Part shown: piece by piece, positions 43,576 to 52,905 of the stretch | Layout: the number at the start of each line of letters is the position of its first letter | How positions within the stretch are numbered: position 1 is the stretch's first letter | Assembly (NCBI RefSeq): GCF_008330945.1 | Contig: NZ_CP043489.1 | Coordinates: forward strand, 2,367,501-2,431,500 | From: Labrys sp. KNU-23 | Lineage (GTDB): Bacteria; Pseudomonadota; Alphaproteobacteria; Rhizobiales; Labraceae | Reading direction: 5' to 3' | Length of the DNA stretch: 64,000 nt | Position numbers and translations under genes: made by a program | The notes under the pieces: model-generated | The model's database searches: none | The model's input: the letters and a program-made list of their open reading frames with translations, nothing else | What the model was told of the DNA's origin: nothing

Positions 43576-43606
43576 AGCCCGCCTGCGCCCCCCGCGCGGG
43601 CGGGCT
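43576..43606 (+). terminator. Possible terminator
   Basis: AGCCCGCC (43576-43583) and GGCGGGCT (43599-43606) pair around a 15-nt loop; followed by CGTTATTTG, a weak T-run. Located 47 bp past the PepSY-like gene. Confidence 0.4.
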
Positions 43607-43634
43607 CGTTATTTGACGTTCCCATCGCAAAAGC

Positions 43635-43680
43635 AGCTGGCGCAAATTGCGGTTCTAAGACACCGTAATTTGCGCCAGCT
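43635..43680. other. Long near-perfect hairpin upstream of the hydrolase gene
   Basis: AGCTGGCGCAAATT (43635-43648) is mirrored exactly by AATTTGCGCCAGCT (43667-43680). One mismatch further in, CGGT pairs with ACCG, leaving an 8-nt loop. It is 70 bp before the alpha/beta hydrolase start and is followed by TTCGTTT on the + strand. It could be a structured leader, a terminator or a dyad operator. Confidence 0.7.
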
Positions 43681-43750
43681 TTCGTTTCGACTCATTTTCT
43701 TGATCGAAAAGCCTGCCGACTTTTCTGTAAAATGCTTTAAGGAGCAAATC

Positions 43751-44710
43751 ATGCTCCAGCCCACCAGCGCGATGCGCCTTCACGGCAGCCCCGAGAACCC
43801 CTGTCCCGATGGCGCCATCGTCGAAGCGCTCACCACCCGGGACGGCATCGGCCTGCGCACCGTGCGCTGGCCCTCGCTGTCGCCGAATCCCAAGGGAACC
43901 ATCTGCCTGTTCCAGGGGCGGTCGGAGTTCATCGAGAAATATTTCGAGGTGATCCGCGAATTGCGGGCCCGGGGCTTTGCCGTGGCGACCCTGGACTGGC
44001 GGGGGCAGGGCGGATCCGATCGCCTGCTGCGCGACGGGCGCCTCGGCCATATCGACGATTTCGGCGATTTCGGACCGGATCTCGACGCCTTCATGCGCAA
44101 GGTCGCCCTGCCCGAATGCCCCGGCCCGTTCTACGCGCTGGCCCATTCGATGGGTGGCGCCATCCTGTTCGCCAATCTGCCGCCCGGCTCGATCTGGTTC
44201 GATCGCCTCGTCGTCACGGCCCCCATGATCGAGATCGGCCGCAAGCCACCCGGCGCCCGCTGGCTCGCACGGTTCCTCGGCGGGCTCGGCCTGGGGCGAC
44301 TGATCGTGCCGGGCTGGTCGCCACGCCCGGTCGGGCTCAAGCCCTTTGACGGCAATCCGGTGACCTCGGACAAGGCCCGCTACGAACGTGCCGCCCAAAT
44401 CGCCCGCGACGCCCCCGACCTGGCCATTGGCGGCCCGACGATCGGCTGGGTCCGTGCCGCCTTCCGGGTGATGGACAGGCTCGCCGATCCACGGTTCGGT
44501 GCGAATTGGCGGATCCCCACCTTGGTCATGCTGGCGGGCGACGACCAGGTCGTGTCCTCGCCGGCCGCCCAGCATTTCGCCGCCAAGCTCTATGCCACCC
44601 GGACCTTGACCCTGCCCGGTTCGCGCCACGAGATCACCCAGGAACGCGACGCCATCCGCGAGGCCTTCTGGGCCGCCTTCGACGCCTTCGTGCCGGGCAC
44701 GCAGGCGTAG
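43751..44710 (+). CDS. Alpha/beta hydrolase of the lysophospholipase/monoglyceride lipase type
   Basis: 319 residues from ATG 43751, with AAGGAG upstream; a longer frame covers the hairpin and is rejected. The fold shows ICLFQGRSEFIEKYFEVIRE (oxyanion region), VATLDWRGQGGSDR, nucleophile Ser in YALAHSMGGAILF (near residue 137), an acidic residue in MLAGDDQVVS (near 262) and the His in GSRHEITQERD (near 291). This is the serine aminopeptidase S33/hydrolase_4 group close to PldB lysophospholipases. No signal peptide; cytosolic lipid or ester hydrolysis is likely. Confidence 0.87.
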   Translation: MLQPTSAMRLHGSPENPCPDGAIVEALTTRDGIGLRTVRWPSLSPNPKGTICLFQGRSEFIEKYFEVIRELRARGFAVATLDWRGQGGSDRLLRDGRLGHIDDFGDFGPDLDAFMRKVALPECPGPFYALAHSMGGAILFANLPPGSIWFDRLVVTAPMIEIGRKPPGARWLARFLGGLGLGRLIVPGWSPRPVGLKPFDGNPVTSDKARYERAAQIARDAPDLAIGGPTIGWVRAAFRVMDRLADPRFGANWRIPTLVMLAGDDQVVSSPAAQHFAAKLYATRTLTLPGSRHEITQERDAIREAFWAAFDAFVPGTQA

Positions 44711-44725
44711 GTCCCGCGAAAGCCG

Positions 44726-45511
44726 TCAACCGGCCTGCAGCAGGGAGAGCGCCGCCGCATGCACGCGCGCATCGCCCGCCGCGACGACGCGGCCGCCCGC
44801 CTGGGCGGGACCGCCGTCCCAGGTGGTGATGACGCCGCCGGCGCCTTCCACGATCGGAATCAGGGCCGTAATGTCATAGGGCTGCAGATTGGATTCGATC
44901 ACCAGATCGACAAGGCCCATCGCCAGCATGGCATAGGCATAGCAGTCGCCGCCATAGCGCGAGAGCTTCACCTTCTCTTCCACGGCTGAGAACAGCGCCC
45001 GATCGGGCTCGGCCATCAGGCGGGGGCTGGTGGTGTAGAGCACCGCGTCGGCGAGGCTGGCGCAGGAGCGGGTGCGCATGGTGCGCTCGCCACCGGGGCC
45101 GCGATATCGAGCCGAGCCGCCATCGCCCGAAAAGCGCTCGCGCGTGAAGGGCTGGTGCATCATGCCGTAGCAGGGCTGGCCGTTGCGCAAGAGGCCGATC
45201 AGCGTGCCCCAGCCCACCATGCCGGAGATGAAGGATTTGGTGCCGTCGATCGGATCGAGCACCCAGACGAACTCGGCATCGAGGCGCTCGGAGCCGTATT
45301 CCTCGCCCATCACGCCGTGGCTGGGAAACATCGCCCGGATTTTCTGGCGAATCACCGCCTCGGCGCCGCGGTCGGCCTCGGTGACGGGATCGAAATTACC
45401 GCCGCCGGACTTGTCTTCCGCCGTCAGAGCCGAACGGAAGAAAGGCAGGATCGTGGTGCCCGAAACATTGGCGAGCTCATCCACGAAGGCTTCGAAATCC
45501 ACCGGTGCCAT
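44726..45511 (-). CDS. hisN: Histidinol-phosphatase (inositol monophosphatase family)
   Basis: 261 residues. IMPase-fold metal sites are present: GEEYGSE (near residue 70), VLDPIDGTKSFI (near 85) and the C-terminal YDITALIPIVEGAGG (near 212). The YGGDCYAYAMLAMG segment matches the HisN-type histidinol-phosphatase of alphaproteobacteria, which dephosphorylates histidinol phosphate in histidine synthesis. A general inositol phosphatase cannot be excluded. It converges with the hydrolase gene, 15 bp between the stops. Confidence 0.87.
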   Translation of the reverse strand: MAPVDFEAFVDELANVSGTTILPFFRSALTAEDKSGGGNFDPVTEADRGAEAVIRQKIRAMFPSHGVMGEEYGSERLDAEFVWVLDPIDGTKSFISGMVGWGTLIGLLRNGQPCYGMMHQPFTRERFSGDGGSARYRGPGGERTMRTRSCASLADAVLYTTSPRLMAEPDRALFSAVEEKVKLSRYGGDCYAYAMLAMGLVDLVIESNLQPYDITALIPIVEGAGGVITTWDGGPAQAGGRVVAAGDARVHAAALSLLQAG

Positions 45512-45558
45512 CTTTTTCTCCGCGCGGCCAGAGCGCTTGCTTGCGCCGGACTCCCTTA

Positions 45559-45656
45559 GAATGTTTTGCGGCCTGGCGGAATCGCCGGGACTTGCAAAGG
45601 CACGTCAAGGGAGAGCTGGAGCAAAGAGCGTTTCGATCTGAATGGGCTTTGCTCTA
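45559..45656 (-). repeat. Type A intergenic repeat, reverse copy
   Basis: On the reverse strand: GAGCAAAGCCCATT, GAAACGCTCTTTGCTCC, GACGTGCCTTTGC and CCGCAAAAC. A divergent but complete copy in the leader of hisN. Confidence 0.8.
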
Positions 45657-45689
45657 GAGCAGAACGTCGCCGGAGAAAACCGGTTTTTC

Positions 45690-45719
45690 AAAATGAAAAC
45701 CCCGCCTCTCGGCGGGGTT
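45690..45719 (-). terminator. Rho-independent terminator (reverse strand)
   Basis: On the reverse strand AACCCCGCC, GAGA loop, GGCGGGGTT then TTTCATTTTG. It ends the small secreted-protein gene at 45781. Confidence 0.85.
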
Positions 45720-45780
45720 CCGGAGCCTCGCTGCCGGCCAGTTACGCAGGCCGGTGCGAGGACGCTACCGTGAAATTCGA

Positions 45781-46092
45781 TTAGCGGCAGACGCGCACGC
45801 GCTCGACGTGATAGCCGTAGTCGTACTGGTTCGGCACGCGCTGGCGTTCGAACCAGCAACGGGGCTGCACATAGACCGGTGCGGGCTCGTAATAGCCATC
45901 ATCATAATCATAACCGCGGTCGCGGTTGGACAGGGCGCCGCCCAGGAGCAGGCCGCCGACAAGGCCGGCCGCCGCGCCGCCGGCGAAGGCGCCGCCACGA
46001 CCGTAACGGGCTTCGGCGGTGCCGGTCGTCGCCATCGAGGCACCGGCAACAGTGGCAACAACCAGGGCCGATGCGAGAATTTTCTTCAACAT
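45781..46092 (-). CDS. Secreted Gly/Tyr-rich small protein
   Basis: 103 residues from ATG 46092, with GAGGAAC upstream on this strand. Signal peptide to about residue 28 (ALVVATVAGASMATTGTAEA). A Gly-rich helix-like stretch (GGAFAGGAAAGLVGGLLLGG) of the glycine-zipper type is followed by Asp/Tyr-rich segments and a C-terminus with two cysteines (PRCWFERQRV, RVRVCR). Such proteins are common in Rhizobiales and have no assigned role. Its own terminator lies downstream. Confidence 0.8.
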   Translation of the reverse strand: MLKKILASALVVATVAGASMATTGTAEARYGRGGAFAGGAAAGLVGGLLLGGALSNRDRGYDYDDGYYEPAPVYVQPRCWFERQRVPNQYDYGYHVERVRVCR

Positions 46093-46209
46093 GATCAGTT
46101 CCTCACGTGGGGCGCTCCAGAAGCGCCACCATCGGTAGCGGCTTTGTGCCCTTGAACCTATGGGATGCACTTTAGGGGGTACAAGCTGAATGGACTATGA
46201 ACGCTTCCG

Positions 46210-49200
46210 TCAGCTTTCGGACGGGATTTGCGGGTCCAGCGTGACGATGTCGACGGCCTGTCCCAGGCGTTCCCGGGCGATCTCCACCACATGGCGGTGA
46301 TGCGTAAACAGGATCTTCTGCAGCCTCGACCCCTTGGCTGCCAGCACCCGCAACGCGGCAGCGACGCGCTCCTCGTCGAAGGTCATCACCAGATCGTCGC
46401 CGATGAAAGGAGGCACCTCGCGCCGCCCCGCCATGGCTTCGAGATGGGCGAGGCGAAGAGACAGATAGAGCTGGTCCCGCGTGCCTTCGCTCAAGCCACC
46501 GATGTCGGTCGTGCCGCCATCAGGCCGGCGGGCGGCCAGGCGCAGCCTGTCGGCCTCGTCATAGAGCGTGGCGATGCCGGAGAAGCCACCGGCGGTGATG
46601 GTGGCGAACAACCCGCCGGCCCGCGCGATCAATGGCCCCTGCTCGGAGCGCAGCTGACGTTCCAGCCCTGCCTCCAGCAGCAAGGAAGCCGTCTTCAGGA
46701 CCAGATAGTCGCGGGTGATGCGGGCAAGGTCGCTGCGCGCATCCTCCAGCGCCTGGGCGGCCCCGGCCGCGCCAGCCTCCCGCTCGATCGCCTCGCGCCG
46801 CCGCCGCAATTCCCCAAGGGCAAGGGCCGCCTGCTTGTCGGTCTCGATCAGGCCGTTGAGTTCGGCCTGCACGGCCTCACTCTCACCCGCTGCCTCGTCG
46901 ATGCCGATCTCCGCCGCTTCGCCCCGTAGCGCAGCCTCCTCCAGGCCATCGCCCTGCCCGCCGAGTTCGGCCCGCGCTGCCGCGAGCTCACGACCGAAAC
47001 CGGTGCGCAAGGTAAGGTCAGCGGCAAGCACGGCAAGCGCGGCCGTCTCGCAGCCGGCCGTAGCGGCCAGGCCGGCAAGGGCGTCGTCATGGTTGCGCTG
47101 GGCCGCCTCCGCCTTGGCCAGTGCATCGCGGTAGCGATCGAGGCTCTCCTGCGCGGTGCGACGACGAATCGCCACGTCACGGGCGGCTGTCAGGGCGGCC
47201 ATCAGGCCAAGGGCCGTCTCCGCCGGATCGCCGCTCGCCTCGGAAGGAAGCTTGTCGACCAGGCCTGAGGCACGCTGCGCGAAGGTGGTCTGATCGTCGA
47301 GAATACTGGCGATCCGGTGATCGAGGCTGCCGAACTGGGCAAGCTTACCCTGGACGGCGATCCACAGTTCGCTCGCCTTGGCGGCCTCCTGGGGGCTCGC
47401 CTCGGGCGCGAGACCGAGAACGGCCAGTGCGGCGGTCCAATCCGACTGGGTGGCGGCACGCGCCGCCTCGGCCGCTTCCTGTGATTTTTCTGCCCGGGCC
47501 AGCTCGGCCTTGTTCGCGTCGAGCTGGTCGGCGAGCGAGCGGGCCTCGCGAGCCCCGAGCTCGAGTGCGGCGAGACCGTCCTCGATCAGCCGCACCAGGC
47601 TGGGCAGGCTCTGCGCCGACGCGCCCGCAATGCCGATTTCGGCGGCGAGAGCCTCGAGACCTGGCCGCTCCCCGGCCAACCGCCGCTGGCCTCGCTCGAT
47701 CCTGAGTTCGAGATCCCGCAATGCCTGGCGTTCCTCGCGCAGCCTGGCGAGCTCGGCCAGAAAGCGACGCATCACCACCGGCGCCTCCGCCTTGCAGCCG
47801 AGCGGCGCGAACAGCGCCTGCCAGGCCTGCCCGAGCTGCTCGCTTTCCTGCAAACGCGCCGCAATCCCTTCCTCGGCCCGCGCAAGGGCCGCGGCATCCC
47901 TGGTGCGCGTCCGGCGTGCCACCTCGCGGCGAGCCAGATGTTCGGCCTGTGCCAGTCTGCGGTCGGCGAGTTGATCCACGGCGGCGACGATCTTGCGATA
48001 GGCCTTTGTCGCGGCCATCGACGGTTCGGCGACGACGGCCTCGAACAGGGCGTCACGCTCCGAGCGTTCGCGGGCGAGCAAGGCATCGTCGATCAGCCCA
48101 TCCTCTCCCCCGGCCTCGGCCAGGAGCGCGTCGGCCTCGGCCAGGGCTTCCCGCAGGCGCCTGACTTCGGCTTCCTGCTCCCGCGCCGCGCTCTCCAGCG
48201 CCGCCAGGGCCCGCTCGGCCTGGGTGATTTCCGCCTCGGACGGCTCGCGCCAGGTCCAGAGCCTGGTCTCGTCAGCCACAGCCGGCGACAGTCGCGCCAG
48301 CCTGTCTTGCTGCAGCGCCCGGCGACGGGTCAATTCGCCTTCCTGTTCTTCGATGGCGCCGGCTTCCGCCAGGGCCGGCTGCATGGCCTTCAGGCGCTGG
48401 CGCAGGGGGCCGGGATCTGAGACCGCTCGGACGGAGGTCGTCTTGCGTTGCAGCCCATCGATCGCATCGCGGGCCCGCTCGGCGGCACGCCGGCTTTCAC
48501 CGACTTCTCGTTCGATCTCGCGCCGGCGCTCGGCCAGCACGCGGATGCGTTCGAGGGCAAGATCGTCCGGGCTCAGCTCGGAAAGGGCAGCCCGATCCTT
48601 CCGGCCGAGCCGCCGGGCGAGGTCGTCGAGGTCACCAGCGATTTCCCGTGCTTCCGCCTCCCGCCGCGGCAGGTCCTGCATCGCCTTGGCCAAGGCGGCG
48701 CGCTCCTCGTTGAGAGCCGTGATCGCCTCGCCCGCTGCGAGCAAATCATCATCGACGGCGATCGCGGCCAGGGCCCGCTCGGTATCGCCAACCTCGCGCG
48801 CCAAGCGAGCCATGGCCTCGCGTCCGCTCTCGGCCCGGGCCAGCGCCGCCTCGATCTCGGCGGCAAAGCCATCGGGCAGATCCGGTCGGGTATCGAGAGC
48901 AGCCAGGGCCGCCTCGGCCTTGCCGATACGGGCCAGCAAGGGGGCGACACGGCGAACGCGGTCGATACGGGCACGCCGGATTCCGGCCTGGCGCAACTGC
49001 TCGGCCAGGGTTCGGGCTCGTGCCTCGCCGGCTTCGATCTCCTGCTCGAGGTCGCGCACGTCGTCGGCCCGCAGCGACTGCTCGCGTAACGCCCGACGGG
49101 CCTGGTCGTAGCGCTCCTGTGCCTCGTAGAAGGCGCGCTTGTTCGACTTGCGCACCCCGAACAGCCCATCCGCCTCACCTTCCAGCCCAGCACGCACCGA

Positions 49201-49674
49201 AACCAGGGTTTTGAGGCCGGAAGCGGCGGCAAACAGGCTTTCGCCCACCTCGCCCTCGGCCGCCAGCATCTGGCGGGCGCCCTCGCGCAGGCCGGCCTGG
49301 TCGAGCCCGAAGGCCGCCAGGAAGACCTCGCGCGAGATGCCGCTCAGCAGCGGCTCGAGCAGCCCGTCGTCAAGCGGCACGTCCTCGGCATCGGTGAGGG
49401 AATTCTTCAGCCGCTTGCGCCGCCAGAATCGCAGGGATTCGCCATCGGCCCGCTGCAGCTCGGCGCCGACCTTCAAATCCTCGTAGCGATGCCTGAAATT
49501 GGCAGGGCTGCGCGGCTCGAAGCCATAGAGCAGGTCGGTGATCGCCGACAGGGCCGAACTCTTGCCCGCCTCGTTCGGGCCATAGACGATATGCAGATCG
49601 GCATCGGGGCGAAAATCGAGACATGTCCCGGTAAACGGACCATAGCGATCGAGATCGAGGCGGGTGAGTTTCAT
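46210..49674 (-). CDS. YhaN-like AAA ATPase (SbcC/Rad50-type)
   Basis: 1154 residues. ATP-binding head with Walker A GPNEAGKSSALSAI (near residue 33), very long Ala/Arg/Glu-rich coiled coil (about 170-930), then the C-terminal head with GGLSEGTRDQLYLSLRLA (signature) and GDDLVMTFDEERVAAAL (Walker B). No CxxC zinc hook is seen in the coiled coil, so it is YhaN-type and not true Rad50/SbcC. It should work with the neighbouring metallophosphoesterase on DNA ends or structures. Its start overlaps the stop of the yhaO-like gene (ATGA). Confidence 0.88.
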   Translation of the reverse strand: MKLTRLDLDRYGPFTGTCLDFRPDADLHIVYGPNEAGKSSALSAITDLLYGFEPRSPANFRHRYEDLKVGAELQRADGESLRFWRRKRLKNSLTDAEDVPLDDGLLEPLLSGISREVFLAAFGLDQAGLREGARQMLAAEGEVGESLFAAASGLKTLVSVRAGLEGEADGLFGVRKSNKRAFYEAQERYDQARRALREQSLRADDVRDLEQEIEAGEARARTLAEQLRQAGIRRARIDRVRRVAPLLARIGKAEAALAALDTRPDLPDGFAAEIEAALARAESGREAMARLAREVGDTERALAAIAVDDDLLAAGEAITALNEERAALAKAMQDLPRREAEAREIAGDLDDLARRLGRKDRAALSELSPDDLALERIRVLAERRREIEREVGESRRAAERARDAIDGLQRKTTSVRAVSDPGPLRQRLKAMQPALAEAGAIEEQEGELTRRRALQQDRLARLSPAVADETRLWTWREPSEAEITQAERALAALESAAREQEAEVRRLREALAEADALLAEAGGEDGLIDDALLARERSERDALFEAVVAEPSMAATKAYRKIVAAVDQLADRRLAQAEHLARREVARRTRTRDAAALARAEEGIAARLQESEQLGQAWQALFAPLGCKAEAPVVMRRFLAELARLREERQALRDLELRIERGQRRLAGERPGLEALAAEIGIAGASAQSLPSLVRLIEDGLAALELGAREARSLADQLDANKAELARAEKSQEAAEAARAATQSDWTAALAVLGLAPEASPQEAAKASELWIAVQGKLAQFGSLDHRIASILDDQTTFAQRASGLVDKLPSEASGDPAETALGLMAALTAARDVAIRRRTAQESLDRYRDALAKAEAAQRNHDDALAGLAATAGCETAALAVLAADLTLRTGFGRELAAARAELGGQGDGLEEAALRGEAAEIGIDEAAGESEAVQAELNGLIETDKQAALALGELRRRREAIEREAGAAGAAQALEDARSDLARITRDYLVLKTASLLLEAGLERQLRSEQGPLIARAGGLFATITAGGFSGIATLYDEADRLRLAARRPDGGTTDIGGLSEGTRDQLYLSLRLAHLEAMAGRREVPPFIGDDLVMTFDEERVAAALRVLAAKGSRLQKILFTHHRHVVEIARERLGQAVDIVTLDPQIPSES

Positions 49675-50927
49675 GCCGCCTCTCCGGCACTGGCCTTGCC
49701 GCCCCGGCGCAGGCGCGCCAAGGCGACGGCGCGCGCCTCTTCGACCAGAGCCGTCCCGATCTCCTCGCCGCGCACGGCCTGGCGCACCTCGTCCGGCAAT
49801 TTGGCCAGGATTTCCTCGACGACACCGGCAAGAGCCTCGGCGAAATCCGGCTCGGCCTCCAGCCCGGCAAGCAGGCCTTGCGGATCGGCAAAGCCAACGG
49901 TCTCGTCCATTGCGATCTGCGGCGCCGTGGTCGCAAGTTCGATGCGCTCGATATAGAGCCGCTCGCTCACCCGATCGGCTGCGGCCTGGATCTCGGCCCG
50001 CAAATGCTGGCTGTCGGCGGCAAGCCCGTCATGAACGGGTGTTTCGCCCGTCAGCGTCAGGCGCAGCGCCAGCGGGCGCTCGCCCGCTTCGGCAATTTCC
50101 TCCCGCAGGGCGGGTTCGACCCGTGCCAGCACCTCGGCAAGCGTCGTCGCCTCGTCGATCGCGATGCGACGATGGCCCCAGCGCGCCTTGTCGAGCACCA
50201 GGGGCGTGAGCGAAGCGACCGCCCCGTCCTCGACCTCCACCAGCATGGCGCCTTTCGGCCCGCTTTCCCGCACATGGCGGCCCTGGAGATTGCCGGGGAA
50301 GACGACAGGGGGATCGTTAGCGACGATTTCGGCCGCATGGATATGACCGAGCGCCCAGTAGTCGTAGTTGCGGGCCTTGAGATCGGCCAGGCTGCAGGGC
50401 GCGTAGGAGGCGTGGCCGGCCCGGCCGTCGAGCGAGGTATGCAGCAGGCCGAGATTGAACCAGCCAGGGCGCGCAGGTGGAAAATCGCGTACGATATTAT
50501 CGCTCAGGGAACGCTCTGCGAAGCTGCGTCCGTGCAGCGCGACCTTCAGCTCGGGTAGCTCCATGGTCTCGGCCTTGCGGGTGCCGAAGAGATACACCAG
50601 GGGCGGCAGCGTCACCTTGCGCGAGATCTGGCTTTCCGCGTCGTGATTGCCCTGGATCAGGTAGGTGGGAATGCCGGCCCGCGACAGCCGCGCGAGCTGT
50701 GCGGCGAAGAACAGGCCGGTATGATAGTCGCGCCAATCGCCGTCATAGACGTCGCCCGAGATCACCAGAAAGGCGGCCTGCCTGGCCAGCACCTCGTCGA
50801 TCAGGGCTTCGAACGCCTCGCGGGTCGCCCGCGCGAACAGCGCCGCCAGTTCGGGCTGGCGAGCCGTCAGGCCATGCATGGGGCTGTCGAGATGCAGATC
50901 GGCGGCGTGGACGAAGCGAAAGCGCAT
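49671..50927 (-). CDS. YhaO/SbcD-like DNA repair metallophosphoesterase
   Basis: 418 residues. Calcineurin-type phosphoesterase motifs: FVHAADLHLDSPMHGL (D-x-H), ISGDVYDGDWRDY (G-D), YLIQGNHDAESQI (GNHD) and YWALGHIHAAEIV (GH-x-H). C-terminal residues about 290-418 form a Glu/Ala-rich helical part expected to bind the partner ATPase. It is the nuclease half of a Mre11-Rad50-like pair with the downstream yhaN-like gene, coupled by a 4-bp overlap. In-cell role (repair or chromosome metabolism) is inferred from homology. Confidence 0.9.
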   Translation of the reverse strand: MRFRFVHAADLHLDSPMHGLTARQPELAALFARATREAFEALIDEVLARQAAFLVISGDVYDGDWRDYHTGLFFAAQLARLSRAGIPTYLIQGNHDAESQISRKVTLPPLVYLFGTRKAETMELPELKVALHGRSFAERSLSDNIVRDFPPARPGWFNLGLLHTSLDGRAGHASYAPCSLADLKARNYDYWALGHIHAAEIVANDPPVVFPGNLQGRHVRESGPKGAMLVEVEDGAVASLTPLVLDKARWGHRRIAIDEATTLAEVLARVEPALREEIAEAGERPLALRLTLTGETPVHDGLAADSQHLRAEIQAAADRVSERLYIERIELATTAPQIAMDETVGFADPQGLLAGLEAEPDFAEALAGVVEEILAKLPDEVRQAVRGEEIGTALVEEARAVALARLRRGGKASAGEAA

Positions 50928-50989
50928 GAGCGCTTGTAGGATCGTTTCAGCCGCTTTGTCGAGGCGCCCGCCTGGGTCCCCGGACGCCC

Positions 50990-51502
50990 TCAGTCGAACA
51001 GCGGGCCGAGATAGTCCTTCTTGCTGAGCTCGACGCCATTGGCCCGCAGGATGGCGTAGGCCGTGGAGGCGTGGAAATAGAAGTTCGGCAGGGCGTAGAA
51101 ATTGAGATAATCGTCCGGCTTCAGGTCGCGCTGTGTGCCGGCGATCTTCAGGCTGATGGTGCGGCCGCCGCCGGCCTCGACATCGGCCTGGGGAACGGAG
51201 CGGATGAACTCCAGCGTCCTTGCGATGCGCGAGCGCAGCTCGGCAAAGTCCTTTTCGTCATCGTTGAATTTCGGCGCCTCGACGCCGGAAAGGCGCGCCA
51301 CGCACAGCTTGGCAAAATCGCAGCTCGTGCTGACCTGGCGCGAGAGCGGCAGCATGTCGGCGGTGAGCCTCAGCCCGCACATCACCACGGGATCGACCTT
51401 CTTGGCCTCGGCAAAGGCGGCCGCCTTGTCGAGAATGGCCGAGAGGGCGTCCAAGGTGTGCACAAAAACCGGCACGGTGGCCTGGTAGAAAGAGAGCGAC
51501 AT
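50990..51502 (-). CDS. DUF1993 family protein
   Basis: 170 residues from ATG 51502, with GGAGG upstream. Helical bundle of the DinB-like superfamily: YQATVPVFVHTLDALSAILD, ADMLPLSRQVSTSCDFAKLC and a C-terminal NFYALPNFYFHASTAYAILR segment with the conserved His that could help bind a metal. Function of the family is not established. It lies 80 bp after the glutaminase gene, in the same direction. Confidence 0.85.
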   Translation of the reverse strand: MSLSFYQATVPVFVHTLDALSAILDKAAAFAEAKKVDPVVMCGLRLTADMLPLSRQVSTSCDFAKLCVARLSGVEAPKFNDDEKDFAELRSRIARTLEFIRSVPQADVEAGGGRTISLKIAGTQRDLKPDDYLNFYALPNFYFHASTAYAILRANGVELSKKDYLGPLFD

Positions 51503-51582
51503 GGTTTCCTCCGCAGGCATTCGGGGATGTGGTTGCCCCTCTTGTACCCGGCCAGGCCCACCAATGCCATGGCCCTTTGACC

Positions 51583-52512
51583 TCACGCCCCGAAGATCGA
51601 CCAGCCCGTGCGGCGGGTGAGGGTCTCCAGGGCGATGCGGCCGAGATGGGAATTGCCGTTGGCGTCGAGGCCGGGCGCCCAGACCGCGATCGAGGCCTTG
51701 CCGGGGGCCACGGCAAGGATACCGCCGCCCACGCCGCTCTTGCCGGGCAGGCCGACCCGATAGGCGAATTCGCCCGAGCCGTCATAATGGCCGCAGGTCA
51801 GCATGATCGCGTTGATGCGGCGCGCACGCTCCGGCTGCACCACGCGATAGCCGGTCGAGGGATTGAGGCCATGAAGCGCCAGGAAACGCCCCGCCATCGC
51901 CAATTGCCGGCAGGACATCGCGATGGCGCAATGATGGAAATAGACGCCGAGCGTGTAGTCGACCGGATTGTCGAGCACACCGAAGGATTTCATGTAGTTG
52001 GCGAGAGCGGCGTTGCGGAAGCCGGTGCGCTGCTCGGAGGCGGCTACGGCCTCGTCGATGGCGATCGAGGGATCGTCGGCGAGGAAGCGCATGAAGTGCA
52101 GGATCTCGCCCAGGGCTTCGCGCGGCTGGTGGCCTGAGAGAATCAGGTCGGTGACGGCGATGGCACCGGCATTGATGAAGGGGTTGCGCGGGATACCCTT
52201 CTCGTTCTCGAGCTGCACGATCGAGTTGAAGGCGCTGCCGGAGGGTTCGCGCCCCACCCGGCGCCACAGCCGGTCGCCGGCCTTGCCGAGAGCGAGGGTC
52301 AGGGTGAAGACCTTCGAGATGCTCTGGATCGAGAAGGCCACGTCGCTATCGCCGCCGACATGGGCGTTACCCTCCGCATCGATGACGGCGATACCGAAAT
52401 GGGCTGGGTCGACGCGGGCAAGCTCGGGAATATAGGTCGCCACCTCGCCGCGGTCGCTGTAGCTGGCCATCTCCTGCGCGATTTCGGCGACGATCTCATC
52501 AAGCTGGGGCAA
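51583..52512 (-). CDS. glsA: Glutaminase
   Basis: 309 residues from TTG 52512, giving the normal family length; the longer frame adds 39 residues with no family resemblance. Serine-dependent beta-lactamase-like glutaminase that releases ammonia from glutamine. The catalytic S-x-x-K is in SIQSISKVFTLTLAL (near residue 62), with NPFINAGAIAVTDL and GVYFHHCAIAMSCRQLAMAG, then GLPGKSGVGGGI as the conserved KSGVGG loop. Cytosolic. The start lacks a strong ribosome-binding site. Confidence 0.92.
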   Translation of the reverse strand: MPQLDEIVAEIAQEMASYSDRGEVATYIPELARVDPAHFGIAVIDAEGNAHVGGDSDVAFSIQSISKVFTLTLALGKAGDRLWRRVGREPSGSAFNSIVQLENEKGIPRNPFINAGAIAVTDLILSGHQPREALGEILHFMRFLADDPSIAIDEAVAASEQRTGFRNAALANYMKSFGVLDNPVDYTLGVYFHHCAIAMSCRQLAMAGRFLALHGLNPSTGYRVVQPERARRINAIMLTCGHYDGSGEFAYRVGLPGKSGVGGGILAVAPGKASIAVWAPGLDANGNSHLGRIALETLTRRTGWSIFGA

Positions 52513-52905
52513 GGCGGGTCTCGGGTTTCGATGTCGGTCTTCTCCCTTAACCCAAATCGACGCCGGTTTGGGAGGGGGTGACTTTTGCGGAGGGGTGAAA
52601 CGCGGCCTTTCCTTGACTCCCCGGCCCATATCCCTTACATCCCGCCCCGTTCTTACACGGTAAGACGCACTTCCGCCGACCGTCCCTGGAGGATGGAGGC
52701 CAACGCCCGTCAGCGCGATGCGCCCACGGGCGTGTTTTGCGTTGTGCGCCTTGCCTTACGGGACGATGGCTCCGATATCTGCCTCCTGGAGCAAAACGCG
52801 TTCTGAACGAACGCCGCTTTGCTCCAGCGCTGATTTCGACGCGTTTTGCGGTACTTGACGATGGCGTCAAATCGCAAAACGCTATGGCCAAACAGGAAAA
52901 GACGA
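52513..52905. other. 393 bp region between glsA and ffh
   Basis: Divergent gap with a type A repeat at 52789-52883 in the ffh leader. The rest shows no convincing gene or RNA; a short frame at 52585-52806 ends in the repeat. It must hold the promoters of glsA and of the ffh-rplS gene set. Confidence 0.5.
52789..52883 (+). repeat. Type A intergenic repeat in the ffh leader
   Basis: GAGCAAAACGCGTTCTGAAC, GCTTTGCTCC, GACGCGTTTTGCGG, GATGGCGTCAAATCGC and AAAACGCT. It ends 22 bp before the ffh start codon. Confidence 0.88.

Noticed and set aside
46210..50927. The YhaO/YhaN pair as an antiphage defence system
   Set aside because: No other defence genes, toxin or recombinase next to it; the neighbours are metabolic and the pair is common as a chromosomal repair-like operon.
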